From Ditylenchus dipsaci (lineage: Eukaryota > Nematoda > Chromadorea > Rhabditida > Anguinidae): 64,000 nucleotides of DNA. This document shows positions 24,045-33,900 of the stretch, piece after piece. The notes under the pieces are model-generated. The model ran no database searches, was not told the origin of the DNA, and was given only the letters and a program-made list of their open reading frames with translations. Within the stretch, counting starts at the first letter, position 1. Each line of letters begins with the position of its first letter. The stretch spans positions 1 to 64,000 of the forward strand of contig SADC01001355.1 of NCBI GenBank assembly GCA_004194705.1, written 5' to 3'. Position numbers and translations under genes: made by a program.

Positions 24045-24095
24045 ACTTTATATACGCATTGTCTAAGTCATAGGTTCAAATCCGCTTGGGTGCAT
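24045..24095 (+). ncRNA. tRNA-like 3' half (SINE or pseudogene fragment)
   Basis: ACTTTATATACGCATTGTC..GGTTCAAATCC carries a pol III B-box-like word. Related sequence lies at 29722-29765 (+), 31630-31675 (-) and 52170-52210 (-). No matching 5' half or acceptor stem pairs here, so it is not a working tRNA. Confidence 0.35.
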
Positions 24096-24561
24096 ACCCT
24101 ATTTTTTACCCCATTTTTCCATGTTTTATTTACAAGTTTTGGTGTCAACATGATCTTTGGTTTCTTGGCTATCCAACAAGACAATCAGTACAGGGTTTAA
24201 GAATAATCATGACTGAGTTGCAGGCCAAAACCACTTGATACCTGGAATTTTTTTTTGCTAAATCGTCCACTTTCTCGATGAGTACTTGCACATTTGGAAT
24301 AACTGTGAGTGCATAAGAAAGCTGAGTGAACGTACTACGATCGTGCCAGACAGAAAATTTTTTTAGCAGAGAATTATTCAGAAATAACTTTTTTAAGTTA
24401 GCAACTTGACTCTGCCAAACCGATAAATTCGAACTTTTTAATTTTTTTAACTTTTTTACATTTATTAAAAGAGCTTAAATTTTTTGAAACAAAACAGCAA
24501 ACTTAAGCTTTCCTGTGGTATCAAAAATATCGAACACAGATTACCTAAGCAAGGTTATAAC

Positions 24562-25790
24562 TAGGGTTGTCGACCGGTCGAATTTTCGACCGGTCGAGTC
24601 GATGGAAGTCGAAAGTCGAAATTTTCGACCGGTCGGTCGAGTCGAAGGTCGAAAGTCGAAATTTTTGACGGTCGGATCGAGTCGAAGGTCGAAAGTCGAA
24701 AATTTCGACCGGTCGAGTCGAAGGTCGAAATTTTCGACTAGTCGGTCGAAGGTCAAAATTTTTGACCGGTCGAGTCAAAATTCGGACAAATGCACGTAAC
24801 AGCAACAACAAATTTTATTGAAATTAATTATCGCTTTGTTTTGTTTTTTTCGCCTCTTCAAAAATTCGGGTACAGGCTAATTGGTCGCTACAAAACTGGT
24901 CGTTTACCAAAACTAGCCGTTTACAGAATTGGTCGTCACAAAACTGTCGTTTAAGGTCACCCGTCAAGGTCACCCGTTCATTCATTGATTACTTCTTGAA
25001 ACGCCAATTCTGTAAACAACCAGTTTTGTGACGACCAATTCTGTAAACGGCTAGTTTTGTAGCGACCAATTAGCCTGTACCAAAATTTCATCCACCAGAT
25101 TAGCTTTGATGATGTGCAGGTTAGCTGCCGTTTGCTTTGCCAACCGAGATCTGAGTTCTTACTAAAATAGTGATTTTAAATACAAATTAACTACGCTGAA
25201 CATGAATCTGACGTGTAATCTAACAGTTTGCACATGAATGACCGACAACCTAGCGAAAACAAAACATTCTGGGCAAATCGGGCAAATCGCCCAAAAAGGT
25301 CAATTTGCCCTAAAAAGGTGCTGCAAAAAGACTTTTTTTATGTTAAAATACTTTTTTTTGCTGCAAACGTTGTTTTGCTTCACGAGCCTTCTTCGCAGCA
25401 TTTTTCACTAGAAATATCAATTATTATACATATTTTGCTGTCAATTGTCGACAAAATTTTTATTATTTTTTGCCGAACGGAATAAACCATGATGATTCAA
25501 CCCTAAAATTGTGTGCTGAAAACAGTTTGTGAGACAAAAATCCTGTTTTTGACTTGTGCAGTTAAATTCGTGCAGGCTATGTAGTCCGAAAATTTATTCG
25601 TCGTGAGAACATATGCAATTGAAACAAAAATTTCTTCGATGGAAGGTCGAAGTCGAAATTTCGACCGGTCGAGTCGAAGGTCGAAAGTCGAAATTTTCGA
25701 CCGGTCGGGTCGAGTCGAAGGTCGAAAGTCGAAAAATTTCGACTTTTCGACCTTAAAAGTCGAAATCGACCGGTCGAGTCGACAACCCTA
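24562..25790. mobile_element. hAT-like element (GACCGGTC family)
   Basis: The ends are TAGGGTTGTCGACCGGTCG and CGACCGGTCGAGTCGACAACCCTA. The flanks are GTTATAAC (left) and GTTTATAAC (right), an 8-bp duplication with one T different. Both ends are arrays of TCGACCGGTCGA-like words. The centre has a palindrome (GGTCGCTACAAAACTGG ...) and AT-rich sequence. Confidence 0.78.
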
Positions 25791-25950
25791 GTTTATAACC
25801 AAAAACATAAAATGCTAAAAAAAACAAAAAAAAAATTCAAAATGTTTTTTTAAAACGAATTTGTCTCTCTCTACACGAAGATCTCGATTTGGTCTTTTAA
25901 AACACAATGAACCCTGCAAAATTTTGACTTAGAGTGTGAAATTTGGTGAG

Positions 25951-26185
25951 TAGACGTTTGGCTACAAATGGGACATTTTTGGCGTTCTGCCCTATGTTCT
26001 GTTTAAGCCACTTAGGCTTATTTTTTCAGCCATTTTGTAGTTCGTAAGACATTTTTTGGTCCCTAAGCTTAAACCTAAGCCTAAGCCTAAGCCTAAGCCT
26101 AAGGCCTAAGCCTAAGTAGGCCTAAGTGGCTAAAACAGAACATAGGGCAGAACGCCAAAATGTTACATTTGTAGCCAAACGTCTA
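25951..26185. repeat. Palindrome containing a TTAGGC-type telomere-like array
   Basis: The arms are TAGACGTTTGGCTACAAATG and the inverse. Positions 26073-26127 carry about eight tandem GCCTAA units, i.e. the nematode telomere hexamer TTAGGC on the minus strand. Shorter TTAGGC runs lie at 6365-6385 and 42884-42900. Confidence 0.7.
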
Positions 26186-26399
26186 TACCCCTGAAATTTG
26201 ACAAATTAACGAAAAAAAAATATTATGCGATCTGATCTTCGGCGATCTGAACTGATCTGATCTTTGCCCACCCCTGGAGTACACTATATCGAAGGTTTTC
26301 AAACAAAGTAGTCGATAATATACACTAAAACGAGAGTTTTGCCAAAAACTATGATCAAAAATCTTTTCTTTTAACAAACAATAATAATGGCACCCTGTA

Positions 26400-27960
26400 A
26401 GAAATACATTAACGATAAAGAGAAGTAGCTAGTTATTTTCGCTTGTGCATCTACATCATCCTGTATCTGTTTCTTTCGACTCTCTTCATGGAAACATTCC
26501 TTAGACTAAGCATTTTAGAATCGTCAGAATTATGTACCCCGCAAACGCACTCTTGAACTCGAAGTAGGTAAATGAACATTAGTGACTCCTCTGCTCTGAT
26601 GAAACACTACTTTTCAACTAGTTTAAAGTTTAATTTATTTTTGTGCTTTTCATGGGTTTTTAGAAATGGTTATGTGAGCTTGACTTCCTACCTTTTATTG
26701 ACTCTTGCTATTTTTAATGTTCAAGCAAAAGCTGAGTTCCAACTAAATGAGTGCTGATATTGCTTAGTTACCGTTTTTTTTATTTCTACCGATGCCTACT
26801 TATTTATTCTAAAGAACATATGAAATGCTTACTTATCAGAATGTGTAAAAGCACAAAAAATTTATTGCATAATGAAAGATGTAACGCACACATACTAAAA
26901 TGTAGACATAAATCGACTAATATATATTTCTTTTAATGATACGATATTTGCAGTTATTTCGAACATTAACACTAATAAACAAAAATTAACAAACAGTCAA
27001 ACAGTAGAAGACATTTTCCCAAGTATACATTTTGTTTGGTACATCCAAAATAGTCGAATTATTGCTGTGGGAATTTCTAAACACTCACAGGACGGATAGA
27101 CGGAAATAAGTGGGTATTCTGGCCTAAATTTCAGAAAAGCACAATTTTCGTGACTCCGATCAGACATGGGAATAACAGCGATTCAAATATTTGACGAAAT
27201 CCGCTTTGGTCCACTCACTAAATTGGTCACGAATTTTTTTTTTCAGAGTACAGCTTGTACTGTCTAATAGCTCAAATGTTGCTGACATTGTGATTTTGTT
27301 AATATTAGAAAGTATGAACACATTTTACAAAATTATTATTTTGACGTCAGTCGCTAATAAAAACCATTAACCCTGACACTGGATTTGAAAGCTCTTAGTT
27401 ATCCCTCCTCACATTTTATACATTTCTTTTGTGACTCTTGAAACAGAACACTCTTCCAACAACTACTGCACAGTTTTTCGGTTTATCCTTGTGATTTATT
27501 TTGGTTTATTAAATTGTGCAAAAAAACAATCAGTGAAAATTATAGAAAATTATAATATAGAAAAACACAGTTCTACATGGTGTGTAGAAACTACTATTAT
27601 TTTTCACAATTTTCGTTCAAAAACTTCCATCAATTTCATGCTATATGTGTTTGCTTCCTTGTCAAAAATTAAAAGTGCAAGAACTGTAAACAGACTTTTT
27701 TTCAAAAATAAGTCAGACAAGATCGTCCTCAAGGTACCGAGGTATCCAGGTTTGACTGTTTACAAATCACAATAGAATTTCAATGGTGTCGGGGATATTT
27801 TAAAACCTGTTAGAAGGGCGCTTGTTACTTGCGGGCGTTTCCCAAACTTTTCTGACAATTTTTCAACTGTTCGGTGTCTCTACTGACATAAATAAACTTA
27901 ATAAATATTTTCTAAACACAACAAATTTGGTTGATCTAGTGTTTCACGCAGTTCTCTTAT
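26400..27960. other. AT-rich stretch, nothing supported
   Basis: The short plus-strand open frames here have no recognisable motif or splice logic. Near 27725-27770 a decayed pogo-like end (CCAGGTTTGACTGT) is visible. It lies 3' of the ankyrin-repeat gene. Confidence 0.4.
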
Positions 27961-27964
27961 GTAC

Positions 27965-30900
27965 TTATTCCTCATACTGAGATCCTTTCTTGTTTTGCCT
28001 ATGCCTGTGCCTTCCCTCACTGCTAGCTCTGGATCGGAAAATCTTAAAACTGCTAGAAGACAGTCTTTTCTTGACTTCTTGTTCAGCTTTTTCGTCATGT
28101 ATATTCATGTCTTCATCAAACTGGACATGTTGGGTGTGAGGCACACATGTATTAGGCCGACCACCGCCATTGCTGACTGATGCATGAGACTGTGGAACTC
28201 GTCCGTGTCTGCCACTTCCTCACCCCTTCCATAACTGGTAGTTGCTCTATTAGAGCTGGAGCTGCTTTGTGGCATGAATTTAGCGGTGGAAGGTCTCCAG
28301 CGCCTACCTCCAGCTCTGGATAGGGCATCGACCAGCTTAGATGAATAGCCGGACATCGACGTGCTTTTATCGGTCTCATTGCTATTATGCTCTGCAGTAG
28401 GAAAACTTTTTTGGGAAATATTATCTTCAGATGGGCTGTCTAAGTTATGTCTCGAACAGTCGTCCCCAGAAGTGTGGGTGGGAGGCTAAAAAGGTTATAA
28501 TGATAAATAATCTCATAGAAAAAAACCTCGTCAAAAAAGGTATGGCGAGAGACACCAGAAAGGTCAGAATCCAGTGCGGTTATAGTCTGTCTGCGGCGAT
28601 GACCGTCAGAACTGGCTGCTCGGTAGTCCTGAAAAATTTAGAATGTATCCAATCAGAAACAATGGCGTAGAGAATGTTTGGAGGAATTTCATTTATTTAC
28701 TACAGCAATTCACTATTTCACTGCGGGAATGACCCATGGTTCAGTTATGAAATCCATCATAGGGTATCGAGGTGTTTTTAGAACTTTGAGTGACTCTTGC
28801 ACCACATTTTGTGGACCTTCAGAGCTTGGAAAAGCTCTACAAGAATTTACAGAAAAAAATTTCATCGAAGCTCCCCAGGTAACAGTCAGGGTCCCTCCCC
28901 TGTAAGTTTTTTAAGAAAGTGCCTTTTTCATAGGCATGTGTTTTTACATTTTAGCATATATCGTTTTTTTCTAATATAACCAATGGCTTATATCACTCTG
29001 TGAAAAGTGCCTATTAGATTTTAGAAAATTTAGTTAGGTACTTTTACAAACCTCGAAAAATTACAAAAAATAAGATTTTCAGAAGCCTTCAATATGTCTT
29101 ATAAAGAGTAATGAGCCTAGGAGCAATTGTCGAATTTTTGTCAAAAACGCAGCGCCACAAGCAGGTTTTTCATTTCGGCTTGATTCTCTGACAGTGAAAG
29201 ATCTTAGCAGTTCCTAAATATCGGTACGCAAGTGGAAGTGGATTAATGGAAATTTCGCCGGACTTCATTATGCTCGAATTTGGACGAATTGCATTTTGGA
29301 CGAAGTGCCATGGCAGCCTTAAGCATTAATACATTTTATATATACATTAGTAAAAGTCGTATTTTAAGTGTTACAAGTAAATAAAAAAAACTTGGCTTTT
29401 GCTCGGAATCAAACTGACGACCGACTTCTGAGTCCGTCGCTGCTTCACCACTAGGCCACCGATGATATTAATTAGCAAAAAAGGGTACTTAACAAATTTG
29501 CATTTAAAATAATTCTTTTTGGATTGACCTGGTACCCACCTTTCAAAATATTCCTATCGGTGGCGAGCATGCCACATCAAGTGATGTATTTTTTTATTCG
29601 CGAAACCAGAGCTTCATAACAAAGCAACAATGAACATGCAAATACTCTTAAACACATTTTAAAGCAGGTTCAAGATAAATAAGGAAAAATCGTAACCCTG
29701 TTTTAAAGGGGGGGGGGAACTTTATGTACGCATCGCCTTTTGTCGAAAGTTCAAGTCCCTCTGGGGGGGGGTTTTATTTACTTTTTTAGTAAGTTTTTTG
29801 ACTTTAAGTCCAAAAACCATCGAGCAATTGATTGCAACCATTTCCAGCACTGATTTGCTGTCATCAACTGCCTCGATTTTGCGATTTTGGCAAATGACCA
29901 CCAAAATTAGAGGAACCCAGCCAAAATGATGCGTACTTAGACTTATTTAGCCTGGGTCTCCACCAATCCTATTTATTTGTCCACGCGTTTAGTGAGTTTC
30001 TAGAGTCAGAATCTCATGGGGAACAAGATAGAATTTTTCACACCAAAATCACTTCAGAAAAACAAGGTAGCTAGCGAAGGTTTGACCAGGAAGAAATGGT
30101 AGGATTTCGGTATTATTTAGGAACTGAGATTTTTTGCGATTTTAATTTACACGATTTTATACAAGCGTATACTGAAAATGACGGCAAGAAGCAGGGCTAC
30201 ATTTTTGAGTGTAAGGTTTCAAATGAGTATGTGAATTAAAATTGGGGAAAAGGTCAGTTCCAGTATACTACCGAAAAGTACTGGGATAGTCCTATTGAGG
30301 ATTTCATCGTGTTGGACAGTTCAACGTTCAACGTTTTTTATATTTTAGCTCTAACTTTATACTAACTTTTTATCTGTATGATGTCTCAAATGAAAGCCCA
30401 GAACCTTGGCTACATTTCGACACTAAACTTGTAAAAAAGGGAGAAAAAACAGGGTTTGCACTAGAGTTGGCCAGGAATTCCAGTTCCGGTTTCCCGGATT
30501 CCGGTCTTTTTTTGAATTCCGGTTCCGGTTTTCACAAAAGTAAAATTCGGGTTCCACTTCCGGTTCTGGTCCAAATATCAATTCCGGGACCCACTGTATC
30601 ATAATTTTGCTCTTGCTCGGCTGTTTTTAACGCGTTTTTTCAACCTTTGAACAAATCTTCCGTGTTAAATATCAATATAGACAGAAAATCATGTGAACCG
30701 GCAGCGATTTTTTTCGAAGACTTTTATTTTCGACTCCGGTTTTGGTTTCGACAGAAGTGAAATTCCGGTTCCGATTCCGGTTCCTGTTTTTACAAAAATC
30801 AAATTCCGGTTCCGTTTTTCACAAATTTAAAATTCCGGTTCCGGTCCAAATATGGATTCCGAGCCAACTCTAGTTTGCACCCACTGGTAGTCGGGAACTT

Positions 30901-33900
30901 ATGTACTTGGGGGGGCGCATTTTTTGCACATTTGTAACTCATGTTTAAACGACTTCTAAGTAATTTTTATATGCTTAAAACGATTAAAAAGTTGTTTTCT
31001 GACACTTTTCCACGTAAAAAATAGATTTTTTGAAAAAAAATTCTTTGACCAAAATAAGACTTATTGCCTTGGGGACCAAGGCAAAACACCTTGTATTAAG
31101 GGATTCTACCGCGTTTTGGTCACTGGAGCTGGGCAAAAAGAGTCGCTTAATGCATTTTAATCAAGAGTCTTGCTCGGAATTATGTCTAAGGTAAGTGCGC
31201 GCGCGCATCTCTAACTCTCAAGCCCCCTGCGCCCCTTCAGGGGCGCAGGGGCTTGGGGGCTTGGAGTTGAGATGCGCACACCCACATACCTTAGACACAA
31301 ATCACTCGAAAGGGACTCTGGATGCATAAAAAATGTATGCATACCAGAGTTTATGTATGCGGTAGGCCCCAGTCAACAAAACTATGTTCAAATTCCATCT
31401 TTTTGTGGTATCCAGGTACCCTTTCAGGTTGGATTGCCTTGGGGGGACCAAGGCAAAAAGTCGAATTTTAGTCAAAAATTTTTTTTAAAGTTTTTTGAAA
31501 ATCCATTTTTTATGTAGCAAACTGTCCGAAAATAACTTTTTATCGTTTTAAGCATATAAAAATTACTTAGAAGTCGTTTAAACATGATTTACAAATGTGC
31601 AAAAAATGCGCCCCCCAAGTACATAAGTGCCGGTAGTCGAACCTGTGACCTAAGGCGATGCGTATATAAAGTTTTCCAATATTTTTTCGGTGAATTCAGA
31701 CGAAACATCCAAATCGACCGATAAAATATTGGAAAATGTCGCGCGTCATTTTCCAAAAATATTGGAATTTGTCTGGTAGCCGTTTTTAAACAATTTGACT
31801 GTTAGAATAAATTTTCTAAACTAATGTTCACAAACCCTTTTATTGGCATGGCTTCTTGTGTGCATTAAATTTCGCAACTTATCTCCTAGACTCAGGAGCA
31901 AGCTAAAATTTTTTTTTTTTAAAAGCCGGCAGAAGAAGAGGGATTCTAAAATATATATACCTAGCTTGTGGTGTGGGCATGTCAGAGTGGGTGGTGGTCT
32001 CAAAATCTCTGCTCCATTCTCACTTTTTCCATTTAGAAGAGTAGGCAAGGAACTAAAATAAAGCTCAATGATTTTGAACCTTTTACTACAAAAACCACAC
32101 GTTTTAGGTTGAGCTGGCTCTTTGGTCAGTGTATCATCCTCACTTTTCACAATCACAAAATCTGAGCGCCCTCGTTGCAATGAAGGCGACTTTTTAGTGT
32201 AGTCAGATTTGCTAGATCGACTATGCTAAATTTAATTGGTTTTGGAGTTGGAGAGGAACATATGTGCGTGTTATTTCAACTATTTGGGTCAAATAAAAGA
32301 AGTCAGAAAATCAACAGAAAAATTAAAATTTTAATTTTTTGCATCATTCATTATTTATCCTGCCTTCATCTCTTTGAAATAATTTTTTTCAGTCAACTTA
32401 CCATAGTCTTGAATATGAACATTTTTGGACCTAAACAAAATACCCTTTGTAACAACACGTTTAGGCTCAGGAGTTAGTCTGGGGAGTATGCCAGCGTATG
32501 AAGTTGTAACTAGGGTTGCTGAAAAAGATATATGTCCGGACATTTATGGATATATGTCCTGCAAAATTCATAAATGTCCGGACATATGTCCATAAATGTC
32601 CGGACATATATCTTTTTCAGCAACCCTAGTTGTAACTAAAAAATATCTTACGCGCTTTTTCCGGGGTCTGGGACTAATATTCGGGTACGTTTTACTTAAG
32701 TTTTGAAAGGAAAAATTTGGGGGAGGAGGTGGTATATTCCATACTAAGCTCACAAGCAAAAAGTTGAAAGTGACCGGGCTTATTGAATAATGCAATATTA
32801 CCATTTGAGAAGTGTCCTCAAACTCAGGTTCAATGTCAGAAGCTCCAGCACTGTGCTCCTCTTCATCTTCTTCCCTGCTAAGTTCGCCCTTCACGCTTTT
32901 GTAACGACTTCCATTACTTTCTTTACTGGCGGATGCATTGCCTCTTTTGTTTAACCGAAACATGGTTTGGGGAGAGAAATGTGCACTTTGAGCTCGCGTT
33001 GTGCTTCTTCTGAGCAACAGAGCCTAAACAAATATTTAAAAGAAAGTCGAATTAAAAACAAGGATCAGCTCATAATAATAATTTGAGAAAATTAGGGGCA
33101 ACAAAATTGATTTTGCGGTTCCATTAAACTTTCTGTGCCTTTTTAGCCTAGTCAGCCCTGTTGATGTTTTTGAAAGTTTTAACGCTACTCGTTAATACCA
33201 ACTTCCTTCCACCCGCCCCCTCCCCCCCCAAAGCTTCTCGGGAATAACATCCCCCCCCCCTCCCCAATAAATTTTCAAATACCCCTAAAACGATATTTTT
33301 TTTGAAAAATGCTCAAATTAGTACGGATTATCCCTCCGCCTGAGTCTAATTGCAAAGCCTAAAAATTATTGGGGAGGGGGGGGGGAAGGGTAGGATGGGT
33401 GATATTCCCGAGGAGCTATTTTTTGGGGGAGGGGCGTGTGTGAAACCGAGTAGCGCCAAAATTTTAATAAAACTGTAAGTTGAAGATGCTGTGTTGGCTG
33501 GCATAAAATACAATTACAAAAAAATAAGACACAAAAATATAAAAAATTTGCGAAAAATCAAAAGGGAGACTAGGGCAACCATAGACACGACAAGTCAATA
33601 ACGAAGAATTTACTGTCTCGGTTTATTTGGCAAAAAGACTTTTTAAGTCAAAAATTAGCTGGGCCAAAAAGAATTTTTTTGGGTCAAATTTTTTGGTTCT
33701 CTTTGAGACAAAAAGAAGTTGATTTGACCCAAAAAAGTCTTTTTGCCCCCCCCATCGCAGCTTTGTCTGGATGTCAGAGGTTATGCTCGGCAATCTAACC
33801 AAGCACCTAGTACCTAATATTTCTCAATTATCTACTTAGGATGCACAGGTATAAGTAAAAAGGACTTGAGCTTCAGGCTAATTACATGTGTGTGAAGCAA

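Larger units (their letters stand above)
21817..26276. mobile_element. Large hAT-like composite element (GATCAGATC family)
   Basis: The ends are CAGAGGTGGGCAAAGATCAG and CTGATCTTTGCCCACCCCTG. The exact 8-bp duplication GAGTACAC lies at 21809-21816 and 26277-26284. The subterminal words GATCAGATC and GATCTGAACTGATC are self-complementary. Nested inside are a long palindrome (22141-23610) with a second one in its middle (22608-23307), a second hAT-like element (24562-25790) and a TTAGGC-type palindrome (25951-26185). No transposase was read in it. Confidence 0.82.
21743..26330. mobile_element. Pogo-like MITE interrupted by the 4.46-kb element
   Basis: CAGTCTACTCTCGATACCGT..TATATCGAGAGTACAC on the left and the continuation TATATCGAAGGTT after 26284 read as one split palindromic MITE. 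The hAT-like element 21817-26276 landed inside it. Confidence 0.55.

Noticed and set aside
24515..24811. Overlapping ORFs on both strands with repeated VEGRKSK / RPSTRPVE
   Set aside because: They are composition artefacts of the GACCGGTC arrays at the tip of the element 24562-25790.
32355..32543. 62-codon minus ORF around 32.4 kb taken as a gene
   Set aside because: Only its middle part (32402-32478) is supported as an exon; the upstream part runs into the 118-bp hAT-like MITE.
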